A DNA stretch of 20,082 nt from positions 1 through 20,082 of the forward strand of contig JALEPE010000110.1 in assembly GCA_022766795.1 (NCBI GenBank). Reading direction: 5' to 3'. Origin of the DNA: Helicobacter sp. Lineage in GTDB: Bacteria > Campylobacterota > Campylobacteria > Campylobacterales > Helicobacteraceae. Position 1 is the first letter of the stretch; every line of letters begins with the position of its first letter. The notes under the pieces were generated by a model that did no database searches, had not been told where the DNA came from, and saw nothing but the letters and a program-made list of their open reading frames with translations. Made by a program: the position numbers and the translations under genes. This document shows positions 1 through 7,899 of the stretch, one piece after another.

Positions 1-274
1 CTGTAATTTCAGTAATATATTCTGGAATCTCCGCATTAAACACAAATGATTCAAAGCAATCAATAATTTTACCATTAGAAAATTTTATCGCGCCAATTTC
101 TATGGGAGCGTGAATTTTAGGATTATGCCCATTGGTTTCAATATCTACAATACAAAAATTTTCTTGTGCAATAGGTGTTAAATTTGGACTATAAAAAATG
201 CGCTCATGTGCCACGTCAATAGGGATTCCACTATTTTTAAAAATCTCAAATTCACTATGTGTATCTCCAAACAA
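1..274 (-). pseudogene. 5'-truncated second copy of the DnaQ-like exonuclease (partial at window edge)
   Basis: Reading the minus strand from 274 leftwards gives an open frame matching residues 36 to about 126 of the exonuclease encoded at 402-1223, with about nine nucleotide differences over 278 bp by eye. Five change amino acids (Q41H, E55D, Y62F, R64S, T74N); the catalytic DIET motif (D79, E81 of the intact copy) is kept. Homology begins abruptly at codon 35; an in-frame TGA (278-280) sits just upstream and a TTG at 274-272 is the only nearby start, so the first 34 residues of the intact copy are missing. The frame is open to position 1, so the rest lies outside the window. It may be a decaying duplicate or a short-form gene; the lack of premature stops suggests a recent event. 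Confidence 0.7.
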
Positions 275-278
275 ACCT
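1..278. repeat. Inverted repeat, left arm (pairs with 503-780)
   Basis: Position i pairs with position 781-i on the opposite strand. About nine mismatches over 278 bp (roughly 97 % identity by eye). The right arm lies inside the dnaQ-like gene at 503-780, and the arms are separated by 224 bp. The repeat extends past the left window edge, so its full length is unknown. Confidence 0.9.
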
Positions 279-401
279 CAAAAAGGAAGCAATGGAAGCT
301 AAATATGGTGCTGGAAGAAATAAATGCTGATGAAGAAGCCATAAGGTTTATGGATACGAATTCATAGCATTCTAGCTTACTCTACAAACTTCATAGAAAC
401 A
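279..401. other. Spacer between the inverted exonuclease copies
   Basis: This stretch has no complete gene. On the plus strand, a frame ending at the TAG at 365-367 reads as a short polar tail (MVLEEINADEEAIRF...), and another frame ends at 328-330. It could be the 3' remnant of a gene cut by the rearrangement that inverted the exonuclease copy. I do not recognise a family. The start of the intact exonuclease gene follows directly with no strong promoter visible. Confidence 0.4.
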
Positions 402-1223
402 ATGGAATCAATTATGCCAAAACGTTACGAAAAAATTATTGCTACTCTACAAAAACGCCCTTTAAGCGAAAATGAAATACTAACTTTATTGCTACCTGTA
501 GCAGGGTTGTTTGGAGATACACAAAGTGAATTTGAGATTTTTAAAAATAGTGGAATCCCTATTGAAGTGGCACATGAGCGCATTTATTATCGTCCAAATT
601 TAACACCTATTGCACAAGAAACTTTTTGTATTGTGGATATTGAAACCAATGGGCATAATCCTAAAATTCACGCTCCTATAGAAATTGGCGCGATAAAATT
701 TTCTAATGGTAAAATTATTGATTGCTTTGAATCATTTGTGTTCAATGCGGAGATTCCAGAATATATTACTGAAATTACAGGGATTGACGCAGGTATGTTA
801 GAAGGTGCTCCAGAGCTACCTAAGGTGTTAGAAGCATTTAAATTATTTTTAGGTGATAGCATTTTTGTTGCGCATAATGTAGGATTTGATTATGAGTTTT
901 TGAGTCAAGCCTTAGAATATTATGGCTATGGATATTTGTATAATCCGCGCCTTTGCACGATTAAACTCTCTCAAAGGTTAATCCAAGCTCCACGTTATTC
1001 TTTAGGATTCCTCAATGCATTTTTAAATATTAACCATAGTAATTTACATCGTGCCTTGCAAGATTCCAAAACTGCGCTAGAGGTGTTTAAAATTTGCCTT
1101 GAAAAACTCCCTTCAAATCTTTACACAAGCAATGATTTGTTAGAATTTGAGAAAAATCCAAAGGCGAATTATGGAAAACATCACAAAGAGCGTCAAAAGT
1201 CTAATACGCAATTACCCAAATAA
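402..1223 (+). CDS. dnaQ: DnaQ-like 3'-5' exonuclease (DEDDh family)
   Basis: This is a cytoplasmic 3'-5' exonuclease of the DnaQ/epsilon type, expected to proofread DNA synthesis or trim DNA ends. The DEDDh motifs are all present: ExoI VDIET (D79, E81), ExoII HNVGFDYEFL (D163) and ExoIII HRALQDS (H216, D221). An N-terminal segment of about 70 residues precedes the nuclease fold and a short basic tail follows it. The length of 273 residues fits epsilonproteobacterial homologues annotated as DNA polymerase III epsilon. ATG at 402 gives the longest form; ATG at 414 (MPKRYEK...) is equally plausible because neither has a strong ribosome site. The 3' end overlaps nspC by 53 nt, suggesting translational coupling. 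Codons 35-126 are duplicated in inverted orientation at the left edge. Whether it is the replicative epsilon subunit or a paralogue cannot be decided here. Confidence 0.88.
   Translation: MESIMPKRYEKIIATLQKRPLSENEILTLLLPVAGLFGDTQSEFEIFKNSGIPIEVAHERIYYRPNLTPIAQETFCIVDIETNGHNPKIHAPIEIGAIKFSNGKIIDCFESFVFNAEIPEYITEITGIDAGMLEGAPELPKVLEAFKLFLGDSIFVAHNVGFDYEFLSQALEYYGYGYLYNPRLCTIKLSQRLIQAPRYSLGFLNAFLNINHSNLHRALQDSKTALEVFKICLEKLPSNLYTSNDLLEFEKNPKANYGKHHKERQKSNTQLPK
503..780. repeat. Inverted repeat, right arm (inside dnaQ-like gene)
   Basis: Partner of 1-278. It covers codons of residues about 35-126 of the intact exonuclease, including the ExoI motif. The left junction falls within the coding sequence, which shows that the other copy is the truncated one at its 5' end. 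Confidence 0.9.
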
Positions 1224-2421
1224 TTTTGAAAATATCCCAAGCCCTTGCTATGTGCTAGAAGAGGAAAAATTTGAGAGAAATTTACAGCTTCTAAGTTCCG
1301 TGCAAGAACGTAGTGGTGCAAAGATTCTTATTGCATTAAAAGGTTACGCATTGTGGCGCAGTTTTGATTTAGCTAGGCAGTATTTAAGTGGAGTTACAGC
1401 AAGCGGAATCTATGAGGCGCGTTTAGGATACGAGGAGTTTGGCAAGGAGGTTACGACATTTAGCCCTGCATATAAGCTAGAGGAAATGCAAGAATTGGTA
1501 CAAATTTCTAACCATATTATTTTTAATTCTTTTGGGCAATGGCAGAAGTTTAAAAATTTAATTGATGCGCAAAATGCGCTAAGAGAGCACAAAGGGATTC
1601 CGCCTATTGAAGTGGGGTTGCGTGTAAATCCAAAATACAGTGAAGTGAGTCCAGAAATTTATAATCCTTGCGTGCAAGGTTCGCGTTTAGGAATTACACA
1701 TAAGGCTTTCAAAAAAGGTGTGAAAAAGTTTGGATTAGAGGGAATTAGCGGGTTGCATTTTCATACGCATTGTGAGCAAAATAGCGATGCATTGAAACGC
1801 ACATTGAAGCATTTTGAAAAACATTTTGGAGAATATATTGCAAGGATGCGTTGGATAAACTTTGGTGGCGGACATCACATCACGCGCAAAGATTATGATG
1901 TGGAATTGCTGATTAAAATTATTAAGCAGTTTAGAAAAACTTATGGAGTTAATGTATATTTAGAACCCGGAGAAGCGGTAGGTTGGCAGTGCGGATTTTT
2001 AATGGGGAGTGTGATAGATATTGTTAAAAATGGCATAGACATTGCAATTCTAGATGTGAGTGCTGCGGCACATATGCCAGATTGTCTTGAAATGCCATAT
2101 CGTCCAGATGTCCGTAATAGTTATATGGCAAAGGCGATCAAACGGAATCATAAACTAAAACTTAAAGGGGAACAACCTTATAATTATCGTCTTGGTGGTC
2201 CTACTTGTTTGGCGGGTGATGTGATTGGGGATTATGGGTTTGAAGCACCACTTGAAATTGGGGATAGACTGATTTTTGAGGATATGGTGCATTATACAAT
2301 TGTAAAAAATAACACTTTTAATGGAATCCCACTGCCTAGCATTGGCATTCTTAGAAAAAATGGCACATTTGAGCTATTTAAATCTTATAGCTATGAGGAT
2401 TATAAACACCGCAATAGTTAG
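1171..2421 (+). CDS. nspC: Carboxynorspermidine/carboxyspermidine decarboxylase
   Basis: PLP-dependent decarboxylase of alanine-racemase fold type III. It converts carboxyspermidine (or carboxynorspermidine) to spermidine (or norspermidine), the last step of the alternative polyamine route used by many Campylobacterota, in the cytoplasm. Numbering from the ATG at 1171 (416 residues), the PLP lysine is K57 in ALKGYALW; LHFHTHCEQ, NFGGGHHI and EPGEAVGW are family motifs; C346 in GGPTCLAGD is the conserved C-terminal active-site cysteine from the partner subunit of the dimer. A start at 1147 is possible, but 1171 has AAGG five bases upstream and matches the family N-terminus. It begins inside the exonuclease gene. 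Its stop overlaps the stop of the convergent gene by 4 nt. The partner dehydrogenase gene is not in the window. Confidence 0.95.
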   Translation: MENITKSVKSLIRNYPNNFENIPSPCYVLEEEKFERNLQLLSSVQERSGAKILIALKGYALWRSFDLARQYLSGVTASGIYEARLGYEEFGKEVTTFSPAYKLEEMQELVQISNHIIFNSFGQWQKFKNLIDAQNALREHKGIPPIEVGLRVNPKYSEVSPEIYNPCVQGSRLGITHKAFKKGVKKFGLEGISGLHFHTHCEQNSDALKRTLKHFEKHFGEYIARMRWINFGGGHHITRKDYDVELLIKIIKQFRKTYGVNVYLEPGEAVGWQCGFLMGSVIDIVKNGIDIAILDVSAAAHMPDCLEMPYRPDVRNSYMAKAIKRNHKLKLKGEQPYNYRLGGPTCLAGDVIGDYGFEAPLEIGDRLIFEDMVHYTIVKNNTFNGIPLPSIGILRKNGTFELFKSYSYEDYKHRNS

Positions 2422-2807
2422 CGGTGTCCTAACCCTACGCTTAACGCCTTATCTAGTAGTGCTTTTCTTTCTGGATTTAAGGCTTTAAATTTTTTTTCAA
2501 TCTCCAACACAAGTTTTGCATTAACGCTTTTGTGTGCAGTCAGAATTGCGACAAACTCTAAATCAAAATCCGGAATCTCCTGCATATATTGTGTGTAGTG
2601 GGAATGTGCATAGTCTGCGTATTTTGTGAGTGCGTTTAGATTGTTGTTGGGATCTCTTAATAATTCTAAAAGCTTGGCAGCATTAGGAATCTCAAACTCG
2701 TTTTCTTTATGTATTTTGGGCTTTTCTCTTTTAAAAGCGATAAAAAGCGCAATGAGCAGCGCAAGCACAATGAGTGCAACGACACCAAGGATTAGAATAT
2801 CTGACAT
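2418..2807 (-). CDS. Hypothetical protein with one N-terminal membrane segment
   Basis: A 129-residue protein that I do not recognise as a named family. Residues about 4-25 form a very hydrophobic helix (ILILGVVALIVLALLIALFI) followed by the basic stretch KREKPK, so it is probably anchored in the inner membrane with a cytoplasmic C-terminal domain of about 100 residues that is mostly helical. There are no cysteine or metal motifs. It has its own promoter (TATAAT on the minus strand at 2828-2833) and an AAAGGA ribosome site just before the ATG. It converges on nspC with a 4-nt stop overlap. The gene looks real because promoter, ribosome site and compact spacing agree. Confidence 0.75.
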   Translation of the reverse strand: MSDILILGVVALIVLALLIALFIAFKREKPKIHKENEFEIPNAAKLLELLRDPNNNLNALTKYADYAHSHYTQYMQEIPDFDLEFVAILTAHKSVNAKLVLEIEKKFKALNPERKALLDKALSVGLGHR

Positions 2808-2827
2808 TGCATTCCTTTTTTCGTAGA

Positions 2828-2833
2828 ATTATA
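2828..2833 (-). promoter_or_regulatory. -10 box of the one-TM hypothetical gene
   Basis: The minus strand reads TATAAT, 20 nt upstream of the ATG at 2807. No clear -35 is seen, but the upstream sequence is A/T rich, as is usual for sigma70 promoters in this phylum. Confidence 0.6.
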
Positions 2834-2942
2834 ACTTAATTTTGCGTGTTATAGGGTAAATTTGATAGGGATATGAGGTATTTTTAAGAATCTAAAAGGA
2901 GTAGAAATAACTATAAATACTAAAGTTTTTATGGAATTTCGT

Positions 2943-2948
2943 TATAAT
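2943..2948 (+). promoter_or_regulatory. -10 box of dapD
   Basis: TATAAT in GTTATAATTG, 25 nt before the dapD ATG, gives a short leader that carries a strong AAGGAGA site at 2963-2969. It is divergent from the promoter at 2828-2833 within the same intergenic region. Confidence 0.7.
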
Positions 2949-2973
2949 TGCACAAAATTTTTAAGGAGAATTT

Positions 2974-4179
2974 ATGAGTAAAGAGAATTTTAAAGCAAAA
3001 GTAGAATCTTTGCAAAATAAAGCAGATTATAAGCAGCCTTTGGGGTTTGGAATCTGTTATGCAGATATTGGAGTGCTAAGCAACAAGGTGCTACAAGCGA
3101 CTTATCCGGTGCTAAATTGGGGTGAGAATTTTGGTTCTTATGCGATTTTTGAATCCTTGAAGCAAGAATGTGAGGTGCTAGAGGATAGCGAGAGTGAATT
3201 GGTACTTGGAATCACAGAAGAATTTGTCATCAAGGCGTTAGAGGAGTTTGCGCCCTTTTTAGCAGAAACGCAAGAAAATCCCAATGCACATAAAAATGTC
3301 GCTGTTGTTTTGGAGCTTCAACGCGCCTTGCAAGAGGATAGAATCTATACAGAAAATGGAGATTTTCGCTACCGATTCTGCGCACTTTATCAAGATGTGC
3401 AGTGCAAAAGCGTGGAATCTGCATATATGAAGCTACTTGCTCTTTCACTTGGCAAAGCACCGCTTAGAAGTTTGCAATTAGATGGAATCTTTGGGCTTTT
3501 AAGTAATGTTGCGTGGAGTGGCAATGTGCCTTTTGAGCTAGAGTGGCTACGTGAAAATGAGATTGCCCTTAAAATGCGTGGTGAGTTTCCTGCGATTGAT
3601 TTTGTAGATAAATTCCCACGTTATTTAATGCAAGTGATTCCACAATTTGATAATATCCGCTTACTAGACACTGCAAAAACGCGCTTTGGAGCGTATTTGG
3701 GTAAAGGTGGATACACACAAATGCCCGGAGCTAGTTATGTGAATTTTAATGCTGGAGCAATGGGTGCTTGTATGAATGAGGGGCGCATTAGCTCTAGTGT
3801 GGTTGTCGGCGAGGGAAGCGATGTCGGTGGCGGTGCTAGTATTTTAGGCGTGTTAAGTGGCGGAAATAGCGATCCTATTAGCATTGGTAAGAACTGCTTG
3901 TTGGGTGTGAATAGTTCCACCGGGATTAGTTTAGGTGATGGTTGTATTGTAGATGGCGGAATCGCAGTTTTAGCTGGGACAATCTTTAAAATCAGCGAAG
4001 AGGAAGCGCGAAAAATCGCAGAAATTAACCCAAATTTTGAAATCAAAGAAAGCGGAATCTACAAGGGACGCGATTTGTCTGGCAAAAATGGTGTGCATTT
4101 TAGACAGGATTCCAAAAGTGGCGCGATGATTGCATTCCGCTCCAATCGTAAGATTGAATTAAACTCCGCACTCCATTAA
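2974..4179 (+). CDS. dapD: 2,3,4,5-tetrahydropyridine-2,6-dicarboxylate N-succinyltransferase
   Basis: Succinylates tetrahydrodipicolinate with succinyl-CoA in the diaminopimelate pathway, supplying lysine and the peptidoglycan cross-link residue; a cytoplasmic trimer. The length of 401 residues equals the long DapD form known from Helicobacter and Campylobacter. The C-terminal part (about 240-340) is a left-handed beta-helix rich in Gly and small residues: SYVNFNAGAMGACMNEG, VVVGEGSDVGGGASILGVL, IGKNCLLGVNSSTGISLGDG. The start is fixed by AAGGAGA five bases upstream of the ATG and a TATAAT promoter. The next gene downstream begins only 12 nt after the stop, so the glycosyltransferase-like gene probably depends on the dapD promoter. 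Confidence 0.96.
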   Translation: MSKENFKAKVESLQNKADYKQPLGFGICYADIGVLSNKVLQATYPVLNWGENFGSYAIFESLKQECEVLEDSESELVLGITEEFVIKALEEFAPFLAETQENPNAHKNVAVVLELQRALQEDRIYTENGDFRYRFCALYQDVQCKSVESAYMKLLALSLGKAPLRSLQLDGIFGLLSNVAWSGNVPFELEWLRENEIALKMRGEFPAIDFVDKFPRYLMQVIPQFDNIRLLDTAKTRFGAYLGKGGYTQMPGASYVNFNAGAMGACMNEGRISSSVVVGEGSDVGGGASILGVLSGGNSDPISIGKNCLLGVNSSTGISLGDGCIVDGGIAVLAGTIFKISEEEARKIAEINPNFEIKESGIYKGRDLSGKNGVHFRQDSKSGAMIAFRSNRKIELNSALH

Positions 4180-4191
4180 AGTGAGGCTGTA

Positions 4192-5168
4192 ATGTCATAT
4201 CGTAATCCTGCGGGGGGGTAAAATCCTATTTAGTTAGCTTTGGGGATACAAGGCTTGGAATCTCTATTTGCCGCTTTAAACAACAAGCGGAATCTCTAGG
4301 GGCATTTGATAATATTTTTATCTACACAGAGGCAAGTTTGCCCCTAGAATTTGTGGAATACTTCAAAGATAAGTTTTATAGGATAAATGAAACGGGCGAG
4401 AGGTTACCCACGCGTGGTTTTGGGTATTGGTGCTGGAAGCCCAAAGTGATTTTAATGGCATTGGAGCAAATCCAAATGGGCGATTTGCTGATTTATTGCG
4501 ATATAGGCTTTGAGTTTAATGCTAAGGCTAAAAATACTCTGCAAGAACTCTTTAGCGATATAGAAGCAAACGAGATTATGGGAAGTATTATGGACTTTCC
4601 CGAAAAAGAATGGAATAAGGCGGATTTGCTTGCGCATTTTGGCTTACTAGAGGATAGGGAATTTTTAGAATCTGGACAATGTGCTGCGGGGATTGTGCTA
4701 CTAAAGAAAACGCAAAAAACGATTCAAATAATGCAAGAATGGCTGGAAGTGTTTTACAAGCATTTTGAGTTGATTGACGATAGCCCATCTAAGATTCCAA
4801 ACCTCCCTGAATTTAGAGAGAATCGCCACGACCAAAGCGTATGGAGTGTGCTAAACAAAAAATACAAAGTCAAAAACTACCCTTATAGAAAGTGGTTTGA
4901 CCAAAGTTATAGTGTGCTTTATAATCGTAATAAAATCTATTTACCCGCAAGTGTGGAGGAAACAGAGGCACTTAATGAGGCGATACGAGGATGGGGACGC
5001 TATAGTTTTCAGTGGAATCTCCAAGTGTATCAAAGGAGTTTGGAGGAATATGCTAATAGTTCTGCAATGATATTAAACTCTAAAAGCTTTTTAGAATATA
5101 TAAGAATGCCTTATGTCTTATTAAAGAAGCACATAAAAAAGAAATTGCAGACTATGAAGCAAAAGTAG
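4192..5168 (+). CDS. Putative glycosyltransferase, out of frame through a G7 tract (probable phase-OFF)
   Basis: ATG at 4192 follows a weak GTGAGG site and reads MSYRNPAGG before stopping at 4219-4221. The G-tract 4212-4218 has seven Gs; with eight the frame joins the long ORF and reads ...GGVKSYLVSFGDTRLGIS... to 5168, about 325 residues. The long frame is open from before the tract, and coding-like sequence precedes the internal TTG at 4338, so 4338 is not the true start. The body carries RGFGYWCWKPKVIL, GDLLIYCDIG (a D-x-D-like nucleotide-sugar position is possible), SGQCAAGIVLL and ENRHDQSVW, which I associate with putative sugar transferases of LPS or capsule loci in Helicobacter and Campylobacter. 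Substrate unknown. The 3' end is also altered: a module in another frame follows. Cotranscribed with dapD. Confidence 0.7.
4212..4218 (+). repeat. Homopolymeric G tract (G7) at the start of the glycosyltransferase gene
   Basis: Seven Gs, seven codons after the ATG. One added G restores a single long frame; the present length ends translation at codon 10. Slipped-strand changes in such tracts switch surface-sugar genes on and off in Helicobacter and Campylobacter. The tract is short for highly mutable ones, so the switching rate may be low. Confidence 0.75.
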
Positions 5169-5413
5169 CAAAGAATCCTAAATTAAAACTTCCTAAATTA
5201 GAATCCTATGCAGATTACAAAGAAGCTTTAAGGGAAAAAGAATGCTTTACTTATAAATTAGGACTTGCTTTAATGGAAGCAGATAAAACTTGGTATAAAG
5301 GAGGATATTTGAGATTCTTTTTTCAAGAGATAACTAAAGAGAGCATTAAAAGAGAAAAGAAAATGAGATTCCATTGTGTGCAACATTATAGATTTGCAAC
5401 GCAAAGCGGGTGA
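5123..5413 (+). pseudogene. Detached C-terminal module of a glycosyltransferase-type protein
   Basis: A frame different from the preceding gene reads KEAHKKEIADYEAKVAK, LPKLESYADYKEAL, ECFTYKLGLALMEADKTWYK and GGYLRFFFQEI before running into the repeat region and stopping at 5411-5413. From memory, the TYKLG-ALM-ADKTWYKGGY pattern recurs at the C-termini of many Helicobacter surface-sugar transferases. Adding one base near the A-run at 5123-5125 would join it to the upstream protein (...MPYVLLKEAHKKE...). It has no start codon or ribosome site of its own. Either a one-base deletion clipped the upstream gene, or the module comes from a neighbouring homologue. The last 15 or so residues are encoded by repeat sequence. 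Confidence 0.65.
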
Positions 5414-6360
5414 GTTGCTTACGCAACACACGCCACGAAGTAGTTTGCTTTGCTGCATTGCGTCCCCCACTTCTATCATTGCAAGGCAAACAATCCATAA
5501 ATTAAAATTATGCGAAGCACCACTTTAATAAAAGCGTTGTAGGTGTATGGGATTTAAGGGGGAGGGAGCGACTTCCCATTCTGCGAAGTGCTAATCCAAA
5601 CTTGCACATTTAAGCCCTTTCCCATTAAGAGAATAAAACTTTGAATTTTGCATAAATTAAAGATTTCATTGTTGAATCTAATTTGTACTTGATGATAGAT
5701 TGCCACGAATCGCGTTGCGATTCTCGCAATGACGAGATAGCAAATTTTCTGTCATTGCGAACGCAGTGAAACAATCCATAATCTTGCAAGTCAAAGATTA
5801 TACCACTTTTGTCATTGCGAGGCAAAGCCGAAGCAATCTATAATCTAGCATAAAGAAAAACTTTACAATAGAAGCTTTACAAATGAGATTCCGCATTATG
5901 GATTGCCACGAAAATTTTTTAAATTTTCTCGCAATGACGAAAAACCAAAGCATCTGCTACTCCGTCATTGCGAGGCAAAGCCGAAGCAATCCATAATCAA
6001 ACATTTAGAAAACTCTACAATGGAAGCTTTAAAGAAGCGTATTATTATGGATTGCCACGACCTCTTGCAAGGCTTCGCAATGATACAATGGAAAACCGCA
6101 TAAAAATAACATTATAGATTGCTACGAAGTCTTACGTGTTCTTGTAATGACAAAATCCAAACTGCTGTGTTATTGCCTTGCGACAATCTATAATCCAGTA
6201 TGTAAAAGCTTTTATGATAGAATCTTTATAGAGAGATTTTACATTATGGATTGTGCTAAAGCGAATGAATTTGCTAACACAAATGCACGCTACGAAAATT
6301 TTTCAAATTTTCTCGCAATGATACAATATCAAAATGAGAATCTGTGAATGTCTTTAAAAT
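5414..6360. repeat. Hairpin-repeat array 1 (gene-free)
   Basis: No credible gene lies here; the short open frames are repeat translations. At least nine copies of a 30-80 nt unit occur in both orientations. The ends are GTCATTGCGAG and GCAATCYATAAT, with a variable self-complementary centre. One orientation (GTCATTGC...): 5474-5500, 5751-5782, 5811-5845, 5962-5997, and a degenerate one at 6169-6194. The other (ATAGATTGCCACG...GCAATGAC): 5695-5733, 5895-5939, 6045-6085, 6111-6150, and an expanded one at 6243-6322. Linkers also repeat, for example AAAACTYTACAATRGAAGCTT near 5858 and 6010. Confidence 0.88.
5474..5733. repeat. Composite repeat module, copy A
   Basis: A hairpin unit (5474-5500), a core (5504-5671) and an oppositely oriented hairpin unit (5695-5733). 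The core shares TGCGAAGCACCA, AAAAGCGTTGT, AAGGGGGAGGGAGCGACTTC, TTAAGAGAATAAA and CATAAATTAAAGATT in the same order with copy B at 17718-17972. Copy A has about 25-30 extra bases in the middle (near 5575-5610) and a degraded G-rich/C-rich stem. Confidence 0.8.
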
Positions 6361-6373
6361 TGTCAGCTGTATC

Positions 6374-6408
6374 TAAAAATTAAGAATCCCCTCTAAAAAG
6401 GGATTCTT
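6374..6408 (-). terminator. Rho-independent terminator of the porin gene
   Basis: On the minus strand, downstream of the porin stop, a perfect 9-bp stem (AAGAATCCC, 6408-6400, with GGGATTCTT, 6390-6382) encloses a 9-nt loop and is followed by AATTTTTAG. It lies 12 nt after the stop codon and marks the border between the porin gene and the repeat array. Confidence 0.85.
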
Positions 6409-6420
6409 GAAGGAATAAAT

Positions 6421-7767
6421 TTAGAAAGAGTATTTTACTTCTACCCTTGCTCTATTTCTGTCCTCATCTGGGCGATTTGGAGTTAAATCGTTTTGTGTAT
6501 TTAAAATTGCATAGTAGCCAGAGATTCTTAGGTTTTTGTTATGTTGCCAAGCAAATGTTGGAGTGATTTCTGTGAATTTCTTTTTCCAAGTTGTTTCACC
6601 TGCGGCATAGGTAGCAAAAGCTTCTTTTGCTGTTTTTTCAATTTTGCCATAGACACCCTCTAGCCCGATTGTTAAACGATCATCTAAGAATCCATATTTT
6701 AATGCACCATAGAATACGCTTAAGTCTGTCTCTTCTTGTCTCAATGTTTGTCTAGGCCCATTTAGATTTTGCCCTAAACCAATGGTTGCGCCCACTGCGT
6801 TAGTTTCCCACCAAATTTGTCCTGCATAGACAGAAGAATAATTCCCTTCATCGTCAAATGCCACAGTTGTGCCATCTTGGAAGTTTGTTACATAACCCAC
6901 TTTCATATCTAATGGGATTCCAAAGTCTTGTTTAAAGTTTGCACCGACTTTAAGATTAAGTAAATCGTTATCGCTTGCTAAACCATATGTTAAATCTGTC
7001 GGATCATCAGAGAGTGACGCATAACCATATTGTAAATTTGCATTAAGTAGGCTGTGTTTCCAAGATAATTCAGAGTAGATTAAAGTATCTACTAAATCAT
7101 CTACCATAAAGCCCCACACTTGCGCACCAATATTGCCGATTCCAGTGTCTGTATTATAGATTGCCGCAATTGTGTAAAGAGGCTTATCTACACTGCCTTC
7201 TGTTCCGAGTGCTGTGGGTCCTAAATCATCAAGCGACCAAGAATCAAATGCACCTGCCGCAAGTGTTAATCCCGGAATATCGCTATTGAGTGCTAGAATA
7301 CCTGTTGCTCTATCATCAAGCGCATCTGTTACAGGCGTTCCAAGTCTTTGCTTGCCAAGAAAGATTGTTGTTGCTGTGCTATCGGGGGTGATTGTCATAT
7401 AAAATTGTGTAACACCAAAATCGCTATCTTTTCCTGCACCAAGCCCGCCACCTAGTCCATTGGTGCCCTTCCCGTGATTGACATTTTGTGAAGGATTGTG
7501 GTAACCAATGCCCAAATTTAATGCAATATTGTTAATTGTAGGGGTTTTGAAATCTGCTTGCGCTCTCCATTGATGACGCGCATTACTACTACCCAAATTA
7601 TCTTGTGTGTGGTCTGCATTGTCGTATCTGTCATCTGTATAGCGGTATCTTAAAAATCCGCTTACATCTACACCTTTAATAGCTTCCTCTAGGGGTTGTG
7701 CGAAACTAGCCGTTGAGAATGCACCAAGCGCAATGCTTGCTGCTAAACTTATTTTTAGAAATCTCAC
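6421..7767 (-). CDS. Major outer membrane porin (Campylobacter MOMP/PorA family)
   Basis: A 448-residue outer-membrane beta-barrel porin, the likely general diffusion channel and a major surface antigen. The N-terminal signal peptide is MRFLKISLAASIALGAFSTA with cleavage expected after SFA (residue 23). The mature start PLEEAIKGVDVSGFLRYRY closely resembles that of Campylobacter jejuni PorA. The body alternates polar and hydrophobic strands with many Tyr/Trp, long acidic loops, and the C-terminal VEVKYSF with terminal Phe recognised by the barrel-assembly machinery. The ATG follows AAAGGAG. The gene has its own leader with a long inverted repeat and a strong terminator. It lies downstream of ychF on the same strand but is probably transcribed mainly from its own promoter. 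Confidence 0.93.
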   Translation of the reverse strand: MRFLKISLAASIALGAFSTASFAQPLEEAIKGVDVSGFLRYRYTDDRYDNADHTQDNLGSSNARHQWRAQADFKTPTINNIALNLGIGYHNPSQNVNHGKGTNGLGGGLGAGKDSDFGVTQFYMTITPDSTATTIFLGKQRLGTPVTDALDDRATGILALNSDIPGLTLAAGAFDSWSLDDLGPTALGTEGSVDKPLYTIAAIYNTDTGIGNIGAQVWGFMVDDLVDTLIYSELSWKHSLLNANLQYGYASLSDDPTDLTYGLASDNDLLNLKVGANFKQDFGIPLDMKVGYVTNFQDGTTVAFDDEGNYSSVYAGQIWWETNAVGATIGLGQNLNGPRQTLRQEETDLSVFYGALKYGFLDDRLTIGLEGVYGKIEKTAKEAFATYAAGETTWKKKFTEITPTFAWQHNKNLRISGYYAILNTQNDLTPNRPDEDRNRARVEVKYSF

Positions 7768-7782
7768 TCTATCTCCTTTGTG

Positions 7783-7812
7783 CCTATAAAATAAGAGAGG
7801 TTATTTTATAGG
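7783..7812. promoter_or_regulatory. 12-bp perfect inverted repeat in the porin leader
   Basis: CCTATAAAATAA (7783-7794), six bases, TTATTTTATAGG (7801-7812). It lies 16-45 nt upstream of the porin ATG and includes the best -10 candidate (TATAAAAT on the minus strand, 7810-7803). It may be an operator or an mRNA 5' hairpin; no U-run follows on either strand, so it is not a typical terminator. Confidence 0.7.
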
Positions 7813-7899
7813 GTTTTTACTTAAAGCAACATTCCATTTTTTATCTTTTTGTGTATTTTTATTAGAATTTTTAAGAACGAAAAAGACAAAAAGAAAATC

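Noticed and set aside
4338..5168. Glycosyltransferase-like gene starting at the TTG at 4338
   Set aside because: Protein-like sequence continues upstream in frame to the G tract and there is no ribosome site at 4338, so the start is an artefact of the frameshift.
5625..5825. Open frame on the minus strand of 66 codons within array 1
   Set aside because: It is a translation of hairpin repeats; the same peptide fragment (SLRESQRDSWQSI) appears on the other strand in array 2, and there is no ribosome site.
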